A stretch of 46,076 nucleotides of DNA from Pseudomonadota bacterium (GCA_015222555.1 JADFVM010000320.1:1-46076), one strand, 5' to 3'; shown: positions 17,588 through 27,164, numbered from the stretch's first letter. Numbers and translations: made by a program. The notes: generated from the sequence alone by a model not told the origin.

Positions 17588-18394
17588 ATGTATGAAGAAT
17601 ATTATGGCCTGAAGTCTCGTCCTTTCAGCAAAACACCGGATCCAAAATTTCTTTTTATGAGTAAGGAGCACAATGAGGCCCTTGCCCGATTGCAATATGG
17701 TGTTGAAGAAAGAGAACTTGTTTTAATGACTGGGGAAATTGGTACAGGAAAGACGACACTTTCCAGAGCGCTAATAGATACCTTAGATGAAAATTTTAAA
17801 CCCATTCTCATTATCAATCCCAGACTCAGTCCTACACAGTTCCTCAAACTTCTCGCAAAGAGGCTTGGAATAGAAAAACCAAGTTATTTTAAGGCTGATC
17901 TTGTTGAAGAAGTGAGTGAAGCGCTCTACTCTCATTACGAAAAAGGGATATGTCCCGTTATTATCATCGATGAAGCTCAACTGATTCCCGGCAAGGGAAC
18001 CTTTGATGAGATCAGGCTGTTGACTAACTGTCAGCTCGATGATCAGAGCCTGTTTTCCCTCATTTTGATCGGCCAGCCTGAACTGAGAAAAAGGCTTGCG
18101 AAAAAGCATTATGAGCCTCTTTTGCAAAGGGTAAGCATTCATTATCATTTAAAGCAACTTGATTTTGATGAAACATGCAGTTACATAAAACACCGTCTTA
18201 GTGTGGCGGGTACTGATGACGAAATATTTACGGAAGAGGCACTTGAAGAAATATTCAAATATTCTGAAGGCGTCCCCAGAAAAATCAATAATCTTGCTGC
18301 AAATTCGCTTCTGGAGGGATTTGGAAAGGAAGTGAGCCCCATAGGCCGGGATGTTGTTTTTGATGTAGCACAAGACATGTATCTAGTTGATTAG
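17588..18394 (+). CDS. ExeA/GspA-like AAA+ ATPase
   Basis: This 268-residue protein matches the ExeA-type general secretion ATPase family. The start 'MYEEYYGLKSRPFSKTPDPK' and 'SKEHNEALARLQYGV' are typical, Walker A is 'GEIGTGKTT' (about 48-56) and Walker B 'PVIIIDEAQL'. A sensor region 'LILIGQPELRKRL' and 'EGVPRKINNLAANSLL' follow. True ExeA proteins add a transmembrane and peptidoglycan-binding tail; this one stops after the ATPase and winged-helix part, so it is a soluble short form. It sits between cheA and cheW, with 6- and 9-bp gaps. A role as a nucleotide-driven switch or positioning factor for the array is only a guess. Confidence 0.85.
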   Translation: MYEEYYGLKSRPFSKTPDPKFLFMSKEHNEALARLQYGVEERELVLMTGEIGTGKTTLSRALIDTLDENFKPILIINPRLSPTQFLKLLAKRLGIEKPSYFKADLVEEVSEALYSHYEKGICPVIIIDEAQLIPGKGTFDEIRLLTNCQLDDQSLFSLILIGQPELRKRLAKKHYEPLLQRVSIHYHLKQLDFDETCSYIKHRLSVAGTDDEIFTEEALEEIFKYSEGVPRKINNLAANSLLEGFGKEVSPIGRDVVFDVAQDMYLVD

Positions 18395-18403
18395 GAGCTG
18401 AAA

Positions 18404-19186
18404 TTGGATCTCGTTGAAATAAGGAAAAAGGCCAAAGCGCTTAAAGATAATAAAGCCAAAGACGGTTCGAAGGCTAAGGAGAAAAAAAGTGCCAGGAAGA
18501 CCGTCGAGGAAAAGGTGGAAGAAAAGCCGCTTGCCTTCGATTTGACAGAGACTGATGCAAATGAAATAGAAAAGCTTGAGGGCATTGAAGAGACAGCTTT
18601 TGCAGATGACTCCGTACCTACAGATGAGATCGTCGAAGATCAACTTGTAAACCCTGCAGAGGAAGAAGAACCTTCAGATTTTCTTACACGTGCTATGAAT
18701 GCCCTCTATGAGCAAAGTCTGGAGAAGGAGCAAAATGGCGCCCTTGAAGAGGAGGAGGATGACGAAAAACTGGAATATCTCTGCTTCATGCTTTCAGATG
18801 AAGAATATGCACTTGATATCAAGGAGCTAAGAGAGGTCATAAATGTAATAAAAGTTACTGAAGTCCCAAAGACGCCGTCCTATGTTATCGGCATTATTTC
18901 ATTACGGGGTAATGTTATACCTCTATTTGACTTGAGAATGAGATTGGGCCTTGAAGGTCGTCAATATGATTCGAAGACAAGGATTCTAGTTGTCTCAAAT
19001 AATGGCGCCAGCATGGGACTTGTCGTTGACAGGGTGACGGAGGTTGTAAAGCTAAGCAAAAGTGCATTGGAAGCACCACCGACCTTAATCAATACGGTTA
19101 ATGCAGATCTGTTGGAAGGTGTTGGAAGATATAATGACAGATTATTAATTATCCCAAACCTGACAAAGGTTTTAACGTTAAATTAA
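18404..19186 (+). CDS. cheW: CheW-like adaptor with acidic N-terminal extension
   Basis: This 260-residue protein carries a CheW domain at about 120-260 ('LCFMLSDEEYALDIKELREV', 'VIGIISLRGNVIPLFDLRMR', 'VVDRVTEVVKL'). CheW couples transducers to CheA. The first 120 residues are highly charged, lysine-rich then glutamate-rich, and probably disordered; ordinary CheW proteins are about 160 residues. The start is TTG at 18404, preceded by AGGAG (18393-18397) with a 6-bp spacer. It is the first of two adjacent cheW genes, which suggests two classes of receptor or a mixed CheW array. Confidence 0.9.
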   Translation: MDLVEIRKKAKALKDNKAKDGSKAKEKKSARKTVEEKVEEKPLAFDLTETDANEIEKLEGIEETAFADDSVPTDEIVEDQLVNPAEEEEPSDFLTRAMNALYEQSLEKEQNGALEEEEDDEKLEYLCFMLSDEEYALDIKELREVINVIKVTEVPKTPSYVIGIISLRGNVIPLFDLRMRLGLEGRQYDSKTRILVVSNNGASMGLVVDRVTEVVKLSKSALEAPPTLINTVNADLLEGVGRYNDRLLIIPNLTKVLTLN

Positions 19187-19224
19187 TGATAAACATAGTA
19201 CTCTAACTTTGCGGATGTGAATTA

Positions 19225-19728
19225 ATGAGTGATGAAATTCTAAGTATTAGTGACGTCGCTGACAGCGAGGTTCAATTGGCAGTCTTTTTTATCGATGAGG
19301 AAAGATATGCAATCGACATTATGAAGATCAAAGAGATTGTTAAACCGATGAAAACGACTCCCCTCCCTGATGTGCCGGACTTTATTAAAGGTGTTATTAA
19401 TTTGAGAGGCGTGGTGCTTCCCGTTATTTCAATGCGAGAAAGATTTGGTCTGTCTCATGAGGAAACAGAAGAGTCCAGAATTATAATTATTGGTTTGAAA
19501 AAAATAACTGTTGGAATACTTGTAGATGCCATTGAGGAAGTCATTACTATCCCCTTGAAGGATGTGAAGCTGCCTCCTAAAATAGCCAAAGGCGTGGACT
19601 CTACATATTTGAAGGGTATCTGCAGACTGGGGGAGGACGTCCTTGTCCTTCTGGATTTGGATAAAATATTAACATCTGTCGAGAAGGTTATGGTCGATGA
19701 ATTGAAGAAAAAGGATTCTTACCGATGA
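19225..19728 (+). CDS. cheW: CheW adaptor
   Basis: This 167-residue protein is a CheW domain of normal length: 'AVFFIDEERYAIDIMKIKEI', 'FIKGVINLRGVVLPVISMRE', 'GILVDAIEEVITI' and 'LKGICRLGEDVLVLLDLDKI'. It should join CheA to methyl-accepting proteins in the cytoplasmic array. It lies 38 bp after the longer cheW gene. No rho-independent terminator with a T-run follows, though hairpins do (19739-19776). Confidence 0.93.
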   Translation: MSDEILSISDVADSEVQLAVFFIDEERYAIDIMKIKEIVKPMKTTPLPDVPDFIKGVINLRGVVLPVISMRERFGLSHEETEESRIIIIGLKKITVGILVDAIEEVITIPLKDVKLPPKIAKGVDSTYLKGICRLGEDVLVLLDLDKILTSVEKVMVDELKKKDSYR

Positions 19729-20081
19729 CATTTTTCACGGGCTGTTGCCCAAGCCTGTTTTGTGCTTACACAGGCTCAGCATGACAGGAAAATAACAATT
19801 ATTTAGTAACTTAGAAATAATATACTGCGATTTTTTGGTAGAATATTATTTTTTTGAAGGCACTTACACCCCTCAAGGGGGTACTGAAAATAGTCCGGTT
19901 CATCCGGGTCAGTATTAAAGAGTCACCTGTAGTCTGCTCTGAGTTTACCGAAGAGCAAGTCGAAGGGGGGATTTATTTGGGCAATATCCGTTTAATATAA
20001 ACACCTTGCCTTGTAAAAGGTTTTTGCTAATAATCAGCCTCGGAAAGCTATGGGGAAATGGAGTTGCATAGGAGGTTTCTC
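19729..20081 (+). other. Gene-free interval with several stem-loops between cheW and the MCP gene
   Basis: There is no gene in these 350 bp. Direct reading shows four hairpins: GGGC-tgtt-GCCC (19739-19750), AGCCTGT/ACAGGCT (19752-19776), CCCC-tcaa-GGGG (19869-19880), and a nested pair with outer arms TACTGA/TCAGTA (19882-19914) around CCGG/CCGG. A TGCTC/GAGCA pair lies further on. The first two could end transcription of the cheW operon. The last ones could be part of a structured leader of the transducer gene or a dispersed repeat. Confidence 0.45.
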
Positions 20082-22172
20082 ATGTTCGGCTTAAAACTTA
20101 AAGCGCAGATAACGCTGGTTATGCTTGGTGTCATGTCCGCAATCGTTATACTGCTTTTCGTAATTCTTGAAAATAACTTTTCCAGGAATTACAATGAATT
20201 ATCTCAGGCAAAAGGCCGCATTATTGTCGACCTCCTGGAAAAAGAGATCGCAAGGTATTCCTCGGCGGGAACATCTCTGGCTCCCATGGCAGGCCTGAAT
20301 GAAGTATGTCAAGAAATGGTGAATCAATATGAAGACATAGGATATGCCCTCGTTACCGATGCAAAGGGGCAGATTCTCCATCATAATGTCCCTGCTGAAA
20401 TCGGTAATAACCGGGCCAGTGGGTGGATCAAAACGGTAACAGACAGATCAGGGAAGGGTGAACTAATTCAAAAAATGAGCATGTATGGAAGTAACTATTA
20501 CGACATAACAAGGCCACTAATAGGGACTGACAATAAGCTAATAGGTTATGCATCAATTGGTATGGATGCAACGGTAGTATCCGACAAGCTTAAAGACATC
20601 TTTCCCAATCTGCTGGTTATCATCATTGTTGCTCTTCTCCTGGTGGCTGTTGTGGTATTCTTTTTTTGGAGGAAAGTTGTTTGGCCTTTAGAAAAACTCA
20701 TAGAGAGAGTATCTGAGTTAGGAAAGGGTGATATAGATCTTTCCAAAGGATTAGACCTCACCTCACATGATGAAATCGGTGAGCTTGTAGATTGTTTGAA
20801 CATCTATACAAAAAATGTGCAAAGAAAGATTGCCAAATCCTGGGAATCGATCGATATTATCAATGAAATTTCCGGAAAAATTGTCGAGAATATGGAAAAG
20901 GTCAGTGTTGGCGTAGAACAGCAGTATTTAGCCGCAGAAAACACCTCTTCATCAATTGAAGAGATGAATTCCAGCCTTGGTGAAATTGCCGGAAACATAG
21001 AAAACCTTTCATCAACGACTGAAGAAGCCTCTTCATCAATTCTGGAAATGGCTGCATCAATCGTGGAAGTGGCAGGTATTGCAGAAAATGTTTCTGAATC
21101 TGTCGATGGCACGTCTTCATCAATAGAGGAAATGACAATTTCAATCAAAGAGATTGCATCCATTTCAGATGAACTCGCCTCTTCGTCCGATAGAACCATC
21201 GCCTCCATTGAACAAATTAACGCTTCCATCAACGAAGTAGACAGGTCTTCAAAGGCCTCTTCAGAAGTTGCCGAGGAAACGGCTGATCATGCCGAGAAAG
21301 GGATGGTTGCCGTCGAAAAAACGATAGAAGGGATGAATCAAATCAAATTTTCAATCGATGAGACGGTCGGCATCATTGAGACGCTTAAGGAAAAGTCTGA
21401 GAGCATTGGAGAGATACTCACTGTAATCGATGAAGTTGCAGAACAGACAAATCTTCTTGCACTGAATGCCGCTATCATTGCAGCTCAGGCGGGTGAACAT
21501 GGAAAAAGTTTTGCTGTCGTTGCCGAAGAAATTAAGGAGCTCTCCGAGCGCACCGCCATGTCTACAAAGGAAATCTCAACGTTAATACAATCTCTTCAGA
21601 ATGAGGCAGTTAATGCTGCCAAAGCAATGGATCAGGCTTCGGAAAATGCCGTAATCGGAGTTGAGCTATCACGGGAGTCAGGCGTCTCCCTGGAAAAAAT
21701 TCTCTGGAGTGCAAGTAAATCAAAGGACATGACGATACAAATAGCATCAGCCACGTTAGAACAGTCAAAGGGTAGCAGTCAGGTCAAGGAAGCGATGGAG
21801 AATGTTAATCATCTTATAATGAGAGTTGCAAAAGCAACACAGGAGCAATCTAAAGGGAGTGAGATGATCATTCAGGCAACAGAGTCAATGAAGGATGCTA
21901 CAGGTCACGTGAAGAGGGCAACTCAGGAACAATCCAAAGGAGGTAAGCAGATTACGCAGGCCATAGAAAATATCACCAACATGACTAATTTCGTAAATAA
22001 TGCAACTCGCGAACAGGCAACGGGTGTTGGTTATATCGTAGAGTCTGTTGAAAATATAAAAAAGCTTTCCGAAGATTATGGGACTGTTATTGATGAAATG
22101 AATAAAACTGTTAATTCACTGATCGCACAAACTGACCTTCTAAAGACCGAAATAAAGGAAAATAGATCTTAG
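20082..22172 (+). CDS. Methyl-accepting chemotaxis protein
   Basis: This is a 696-residue membrane transducer. TM1 is at about 8-31, a periplasmic sensor of about 140 residues follows ('YALVTDAKGQILHHN', 'ITRPLIGTDNKLIGYASIGM', Cache-like), and TM2 at 176-196. A HAMP domain runs to about 250 ('PLEKLIERVSELGKGDIDLS'). The cytoplasmic coiled coil has internal repeats of the type 'SSSIEEMN/SSSILEMA/SSSIEEMT'. Its tip is 'LNAAIIAAQAGEHGKSFAVV'. I chose ATG 20082, which has AGGAGG at 20070-20075, over the in-frame ATG at 20058 that the same Shine-Dalgarno would lie inside. It opens the second chemosensory block. Confidence 0.93.
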   Translation: MFGLKLKAQITLVMLGVMSAIVILLFVILENNFSRNYNELSQAKGRIIVDLLEKEIARYSSAGTSLAPMAGLNEVCQEMVNQYEDIGYALVTDAKGQILHHNVPAEIGNNRASGWIKTVTDRSGKGELIQKMSMYGSNYYDITRPLIGTDNKLIGYASIGMDATVVSDKLKDIFPNLLVIIIVALLLVAVVVFFFWRKVVWPLEKLIERVSELGKGDIDLSKGLDLTSHDEIGELVDCLNIYTKNVQRKIAKSWESIDIINEISGKIVENMEKVSVGVEQQYLAAENTSSSIEEMNSSLGEIAGNIENLSSTTEEASSSILEMAASIVEVAGIAENVSESVDGTSSSIEEMTISIKEIASISDELASSSDRTIASIEQINASINEVDRSSKASSEVAEETADHAEKGMVAVEKTIEGMNQIKFSIDETVGIIETLKEKSESIGEILTVIDEVAEQTNLLALNAAIIAAQAGEHGKSFAVVAEEIKELSERTAMSTKEISTLIQSLQNEAVNAAKAMDQASENAVIGVELSRESGVSLEKILWSASKSKDMTIQIASATLEQSKGSSQVKEAMENVNHLIMRVAKATQEQSKGSEMIIQATESMKDATGHVKRATQEQSKGGKQITQAIENITNMTNFVNNATREQATGVGYIVESVENIKKLSEDYGTVIDEMNKTVNSLIAQTDLLKTEIKENRS

Positions 22173-22218
22173 ATTAATGTCTTTGAACCTAAATATGAAA
22201 GAGAAAACCCTATAATTT

Positions 22219-23070
22219 ATGAAAATAACCTGTCCATCATGTAAGATGTCATTCAACGTAAGGGATGATAAGATTCCTGGTGATGAAAGTAAGTTAAGAT
22301 GTTTCAATTGTAAGGAAGTGTTTCTTCACAACAAAGGGAGTGAAGAAAAGCCTCTCATTTTGGTTGCTAATGAAAGTAGGGAGTTCTGTGAAACAGTAAC
22401 TGATCTTCTTGTAAAAAAGAACTATGAAGCTAAATTCGTTAATGACGGTGTTGATGCGCTCATGATGGTTCAGGAGATGCGTCCGGCCGTTGTTCTCCTT
22501 GATGTCGCTTTGCCAAGAATGTTTGGTTTTGAAGTATGTGAAACTATTCGAAATACAGAAGAGATAAGGGACACAAAAATTCTGTTGATTGCAGCTATCT
22601 ACGACCAAACGAGATATAAAAGAGCGCCTGTTACACTATACGGCGCTGATGACTATATAGAAAAACATCATATCCATGATCTCCTCATTAAAAAGATTGA
22701 AAATCTTCTATCGGAATCTCCAGTAGAAAAGGTCTTGCCCGAAGCTGTTCACAGCAAAGATCCCCTGGCCTCTAATTTGGATGGGGAGGCTCTGGCAAAG
22801 AAACTCGATGAAAGTTCCGCTGGATTTGAGGAAGAAGAACACGAGAAGGCTAAAAGGTTGGCCCGCATAATTGTGTCAGATATTGCGTTATATAATGAAC
22901 ACCTGCTTAATGAAGGTGTAGATAATAATTACCTTGAACTATTTAAAGAGGACTTAGAAGAAGGTAAACAATATTTCAGAGAGAGAGTGTCCCGGGAGAT
23001 TTGGGAGAAACGGGATTACATTATAGAGTTCTTTAATGATTTAATTGCAAAACATACAAAATCGAATTAA
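22219..23070 (+). CDS. MJ0042-type zinc-ribbon receiver protein
   Basis: This 283-residue protein starts with a zinc ribbon, C5-x2-C8 and C28-x2-C31 ('CPSCKMSFNVRDDKIPGDES'), of the MJ0042 type common in deltaproteobacteria. Residues about 50-165 form a receiver-like domain: 'PLILVANES' lacks the usual acidic pair, but 'AVVLLDVALPRMFGFEV' keeps the aspartate. The C-terminal third is helical and charged ('LNEGVDNNYLELFKEDLEEG') and unassigned. The receiver may be poorly phosphorylated. It lies between the transducer and the HEAT gene, which suggests a role as an array-associated adaptor. Confidence 0.78.
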   Translation: MKITCPSCKMSFNVRDDKIPGDESKLRCFNCKEVFLHNKGSEEKPLILVANESREFCETVTDLLVKKNYEAKFVNDGVDALMMVQEMRPAVVLLDVALPRMFGFEVCETIRNTEEIRDTKILLIAAIYDQTRYKRAPVTLYGADDYIEKHHIHDLLIKKIENLLSESPVEKVLPEAVHSKDPLASNLDGEALAKKLDESSAGFEEEEHEKAKRLARIIVSDIALYNEHLLNEGVDNNYLELFKEDLEEGKQYFRERVSREIWEKRDYIIEFFNDLIAKHTKSN

Positions 23071-23085
23071 CAGGACATTATCCAT

Positions 23086-25089
23086 ATGATTGATTTAGAA
23101 AAAATAAAATCGCTGATAGGGAATGCCGATGAAGATTTGCGTATTAAGGGGCTTAAATATCTGAAGGAAAGTCAGAACAGTTCAGCGCTTGAACTTCTAA
23201 CGAGCGCTCTGGGTGATGATAGCTGGAGAGTCCGGAAAACAGCCGTAGAAATAATGACTGATTATAGTGATGTAGAATCTCTTCTCCCCTACCTTCTTGA
23301 GTCTTTAAGGTGTGAAGACAATGCAGGTATGAGAAATTCTTCTGCTGAGGTATTAGAGATACTGGGCAGGAAATCAGCCAATTACCTGGTCCAGTTTGTT
23401 GACGATGAAGATCACGATCTCAGGAAGTTTGTTATAGACATCCTTGGAAATATAGGGGATAAAATCGCCACGCCTTATCTTATAAAGGCCCTTTCAGATG
23501 ATGACGAAAATGTAAAGTCATCAGCCGCAGAAAGCCTTGGAAAAATAGGTGACGATAAAGCAGTGAACTCGCTCATTGATTCGTTGGCAAATAATGACCT
23601 TTTATTGCAATTCTCTGCTCTTGAAGCCCTCTGCAAAGCAGGCAAAGGTCTTCCTGTTTCAAAAATAGCTATTCATCTGAATAATCCCCTCTTAAAAAAA
23701 GCAGCCTATGACGTCCTTGGTGTGTCTAATGATATTGAAGCTCTGCCTTATCTTCTTAAAGGCCTGGAAGATCGATCTAAGGGTACGAGAAAGGCTGCCC
23801 TGAAGAATCTGGTAACACTGTTTGAAAGAATGACGGTCGATAAAAATGAAGCAAAGGCCATGCTTGAAGAGAAAAAAACAATCATTTCCGGAGTTGCTGC
23901 TTCCTTTCTTGAAAAGGAAGATGAAGAAACTGTTGCTGCCGCGATTAAACTGCTCGGCTGGATTAAACATAAACAGTCGATAAAGGAAATACTACCATGG
24001 TCTTCTTTTGAGACCCTGGCACCTCTCGTTACGGAGGTCATATCAGACATTGGCCTTGATGGTCAGGCAGAACTCATTGATGCCTATTTAAAAAGCGATG
24101 ATGTCTTAAGACCTTATATCTGTTCAATGTTGGGCGAAATAGGAGCTCAAAACGCTGTGGATCTCTTAATCGAAGCATTGAGGAATGATGTGGGACACAT
24201 CAGGCATTCAAGTGCTATTTCTCTTGGCAAACTCCGTGACCAAAGAGCAATTAAACCTCTTATGCCCTTATTTGAAGATGATTATGGGGATGTGCAGGAG
24301 GCGGCAGTGATAGCTTTTTCATATCTTGCAGGAGAACACAGAGATGCAGTCCTGGCTGTGCTGAAAAACTACATTAATTCTGAATCGTTCTCTATCCGGC
24401 GTAACTGTGTGAAGGTCCTGTCAAACCTGGGAAAAAAAGGAGATTTTAGCCTTGCTCTGACTGCTTTAAGAGATGAAGAAGGCTCCATAAGGAAGAATGC
24501 TGTTGAAGCCTTGGGTGCCTTGGGTGGCGATGAGGCTGTCAGTCCTCTTATCCTTTCACTTAGTGACGAGGAAAGAGATGTGAGGATAGCCGGCATCGAA
24601 TGCCTCGGTAAGATGAAGTGTAAAGAGAGTCTAAAACCGCTTTTAACCGGATTGTATGACGAGGATATCTGGGTAAAGAGCGCGGCAATCAGAGCCGTTG
24701 CTTCAATCGGTGAAGGGGATGTGGCAGATCAACTCACTCAATTACTTAATGATGGTGTTGGTCTCATTGTCATTGTTGCTCTTGAAGCTCTGGGTAAGCT
24801 GGCTCTTGATGAAACTGTTCCTGCAATGATGAATGCAATGGAAAATGAAGATAACGAAGTCGTTAAAGCTGCCGTGGAAAACATGTCATTTAGTGAAGAT
24901 GAAACATATCTCACTAAACTTATGTCCTTCATTGATCATAAAAACTGGGAAATTAGAGTGGCTGCAATAAAGGTTCTCTCTGAAAAAAACGTTAAAGGAT
25001 TAAAAGAGATGTTAAGCAAGAGGCTTGATCTTGAAGATGATGACCTTGTAATTTCTTCAATTAATGAAGCCCTTTCAAACTTAACTTAA
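23086..25089 (+). CDS. HEAT-repeat protein of the chemosensory cluster
   Basis: This 667-residue protein consists almost entirely of HEAT/PBS-lyase-type repeats of about 31 residues, for example 'ATPYLIKALSDDDENVKSSA', 'AVDLLIEALRNDVGHIRHSS' and 'AVSPLILSLSDEERDVRIAG'. About 20 repeats fit. No signal peptide or membrane segment is seen. Such solenoids act as protein-binding scaffolds, and HEAT proteins have been seen beside chemosensory genes in related bacteria. Its partner is probably a neighbouring Che protein. The start is ATG 23086, 15 bp after the previous stop. It is followed by cheR after 35 bp. Confidence 0.88.
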   Translation: MIDLEKIKSLIGNADEDLRIKGLKYLKESQNSSALELLTSALGDDSWRVRKTAVEIMTDYSDVESLLPYLLESLRCEDNAGMRNSSAEVLEILGRKSANYLVQFVDDEDHDLRKFVIDILGNIGDKIATPYLIKALSDDDENVKSSAAESLGKIGDDKAVNSLIDSLANNDLLLQFSALEALCKAGKGLPVSKIAIHLNNPLLKKAAYDVLGVSNDIEALPYLLKGLEDRSKGTRKAALKNLVTLFERMTVDKNEAKAMLEEKKTIISGVAASFLEKEDEETVAAAIKLLGWIKHKQSIKEILPWSSFETLAPLVTEVISDIGLDGQAELIDAYLKSDDVLRPYICSMLGEIGAQNAVDLLIEALRNDVGHIRHSSAISLGKLRDQRAIKPLMPLFEDDYGDVQEAAVIAFSYLAGEHRDAVLAVLKNYINSESFSIRRNCVKVLSNLGKKGDFSLALTALRDEEGSIRKNAVEALGALGGDEAVSPLILSLSDEERDVRIAGIECLGKMKCKESLKPLLTGLYDEDIWVKSAAIRAVASIGEGDVADQLTQLLNDGVGLIVIVALEALGKLALDETVPAMMNAMENEDNEVVKAAVENMSFSEDETYLTKLMSFIDHKNWEIRVAAIKVLSEKNVKGLKEMLSKRLDLEDDDLVISSINEALSNLT

Positions 25090-25124
25090 AATTATTATTT
25101 AATTTCACCTGTAAGAGGCTGTTC

Positions 25125-26006
25125 GTGCAAAATCCTGATCAAATTGTTGAGATGTCAGACGAGGAGTTCCGTGCAATACGGGACTATATTAACAACCAAT
25201 GTGGTTTATATTTTGATTTGCCTTCGAAGTATTTGCTTGAAAAAAGACTCTCCAGAAGGGTCCATGAACACCGCCTTTCAAGCTTTAAGGAATATCATTA
25301 TTATCTCCGATATGATAAAAACAGCGTCGATGAGTTAAACAAAATTACTGATATCCTCACAACAAATGAAACTTATTTCTACAGGGAGGCTTACCAGCTT
25401 CTGGCTTTCAAGGATGAGATTCTGCCTGAAATTCATGCGATAAAGAAGGACAAAAAGTTGACAATCTGGAGTGCCGGCTGCTCCACTGGCGAGGAGCCTT
25501 ATACTCTTGCCATGTTAATAATCTTATCAAACCTGTTCTCCGACTGGAGGGTAGAGGTTGTTGGCAGTGATATCTCACAGAGGGTGCTCCATGCGGCAAG
25601 GCGGGGTATTTATTCTGATTCCTCTTTTCGCACGATGCCGGAAGAATATAAAAATAGATTTTTTACTAAAGGTGACGATGGAAAGTTTCATGTTATTGAT
25701 GAAGTAAAGGAGATGGTTACCTTTGGGAAGGTCAATCTCCTTGACAGCAAGATGCTAAACCTGATTCCTAGTATTGATATCATATTTTGCAGAAATGTTA
25801 TTATATATTTTGATCTTGAGACTAAAAAGAAGGTTGTCGAAAACTTTTATGAGAAATTAAATGACGCTGGTTATTTGCTTTTAGGTCACTCAGAGTCATT
25901 GATGAGCATTTCAACGTCCTTCAAATTAAAGCATTTAAAAAATGATATGGTTTATCAAAAGCCTCTTATCGAAGACTCCTTAAAAGTCCTTAAAGGGGGC
26001 GATTAA
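25125..26006 (+). CDS. cheR: Chemotaxis protein methyltransferase CheR
   Basis: This 293-residue enzyme methylates glutamates on the transducers using S-adenosylmethionine. The N-terminal helical domain ('EEFRAIRDYINNQCGLYF') and 'ITDILTTNETYFYRE' precede the SAM-binding motif 'IWSAGCSTGEEPYTLAM'. 'DIIFCRNVIIYFD' and 'GYLLLGHSESL' complete the set. The start is GTG 25125 with AAGAGG (25113-25118) upstream. The stop TAA is followed immediately by the cheB ATG, so the methylation pair is co-transcribed and probably coupled. Confidence 0.96.
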   Translation: MQNPDQIVEMSDEEFRAIRDYINNQCGLYFDLPSKYLLEKRLSRRVHEHRLSSFKEYHYYLRYDKNSVDELNKITDILTTNETYFYREAYQLLAFKDEILPEIHAIKKDKKLTIWSAGCSTGEEPYTLAMLIILSNLFSDWRVEVVGSDISQRVLHAARRGIYSDSSFRTMPEEYKNRFFTKGDDGKFHVIDEVKEMVTFGKVNLLDSKMLNLIPSIDIIFCRNVIIYFDLETKKKVVENFYEKLNDAGYLLLGHSESLMSISTSFKLKHLKNDMVYQKPLIEDSLKVLKGGD

Positions 26007-27062
26007 ATGGAAAAAACGAGAGTGCTCGTTATAGATGATTCAGCGTATAACAGAAGGGCATTGGCCGAGATGCTGGAAAAATCATCAGGGATTGAAGTTG
26101 TTGGAACTGCCCCTGATGGTGAACAGGGATTAAAAAAGGCCTTAATGCTTAAACCTGACGTCATTACTCTTGATCTTGAAATGCCGATCATGGATGGATT
26201 TACTTTTTTACGTTTGCTGATGGTAAAAATGCCTACACCCGTGATTGTGATCAGCGCAAGAGATCATGATGCCAACGTCTTTAAGGCCCTTGAGCTTGGT
26301 GCTGTTGACTTTTTGTCTAAACCGACAGCCAGAATTTCAAAGGAATTGATGAATATTGAAAATAACCTGATCTCGAAAGTTGAAGTCCTGTCGAATTTAA
26401 GCATGGATAATGTTACGAAGCGGATGGAAGGTCATGTAGATACTGCCCCCCCCCAAACCGACATTAAAGGTGAAAAAAAGAGAAAAGAAAAGTTTGAGGT
26501 CATGGCAATCGGCTCTTCGACAGGTGGGCCACCGGCCTTGCAGAGCCTCTTTACTTCCTTGCCTCCGGAATTTCCTCTTTCAATTGTCGTCTCTCAACAT
26601 ATGCCGCCAGGTTTTACCGGAGCCTTTTCTAACCGTCTCGATAGGCTTTTACCTTTCGATGTGAGTGAAGCTAAAAGTGGAGACAAAGTTGTCAAGGGAA
26701 GGATACTCATTGCACCCGGTGGTCACCATATGACATTTAAAAAAGTCAAGGGTGGAGTTGAAGTTGAGATCAGTGAACGAGACGGTAATGATATTTACGC
26801 ACCTTCTGTGGATAAGATGTTTACTTCTGTGGCCGAAATTTTTGAAGAAAGAGCCATAGGTGTTATTTTGACGGGTATGGGAAATGATGGTAAAAATGGT
26901 GTAAAGAAGATCAAAAGATCAAAGGGCTATATTATTGCCGAATCTGAAGAGACAGCAATTGTTTATGGTATGCCGAGAGAAGCGGTTAATGCCGGCGCTG
27001 TAGATAAAATTCTTCCCCTCAATGATATTGGTAGCCAGGTATGCAAGCTTAGTGACAACTGA
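26007..27062 (+). CDS. cheB: Chemotaxis response regulator glutamate methylesterase CheB
   Basis: This 351-residue enzyme removes methyl groups from transducers and deamidates glutamines. The receiver (1-120) has 'VLVIDDSAYNRR', phospho-acceptor in 'VITLDLEMPIMDG' and 'FLSKPTA'. A linker follows with a stretch of proline codons on a run of nine C at 26448-26456, a place where slippage or sequencing error could arise. The esterase domain has the serine motif 'GSSTGGPPALQ', histidine in 'SQHMPPGFTGAF' and aspartate in 'ILTGMGNDG', all intact. Phosphorylation by CheA would provide adaptation feedback. Confidence 0.96.
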   Translation: MEKTRVLVIDDSAYNRRALAEMLEKSSGIEVVGTAPDGEQGLKKALMLKPDVITLDLEMPIMDGFTFLRLLMVKMPTPVIVISARDHDANVFKALELGAVDFLSKPTARISKELMNIENNLISKVEVLSNLSMDNVTKRMEGHVDTAPPQTDIKGEKKRKEKFEVMAIGSSTGGPPALQSLFTSLPPEFPLSIVVSQHMPPGFTGAFSNRLDRLLPFDVSEAKSGDKVVKGRILIAPGGHHMTFKKVKGGVEVEISERDGNDIYAPSVDKMFTSVAEIFEERAIGVILTGMGNDGKNGVKKIKRSKGYIIAESEETAIVYGMPREAVNAGAVDKILPLNDIGSQVCKLSDN

Positions 27063-27082
27063 GATTGTCTTTAATGGATAAG

Positions 27083-27111
27083 TTGACATATGCCATGAAA
27101 TATTGTATATT
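27083..27111 (+). promoter_or_regulatory. Strong sigma-70-like promoter upstream of the GAF gene
   Basis: TTGACA (27083-27088), a 17-bp spacer and TATATT (27106-27111) lie 54 bp before the ATG at 27165. This suggests that the GAF gene and the second cheY form their own transcript. Confidence 0.6.
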
Positions 27112-27164
27112 CGCAAAAAAAAGCAATAGTTTGTTAAGGTAGGTATCAATATGGGAGCCTCGGA

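Noticed and set aside
26448..26456. Frameshift in cheB at the C run
   Set aside because: The run of nine C lies in the linker, and both domains read in the same frame with intact catalytic residues, so the gene is taken as complete.
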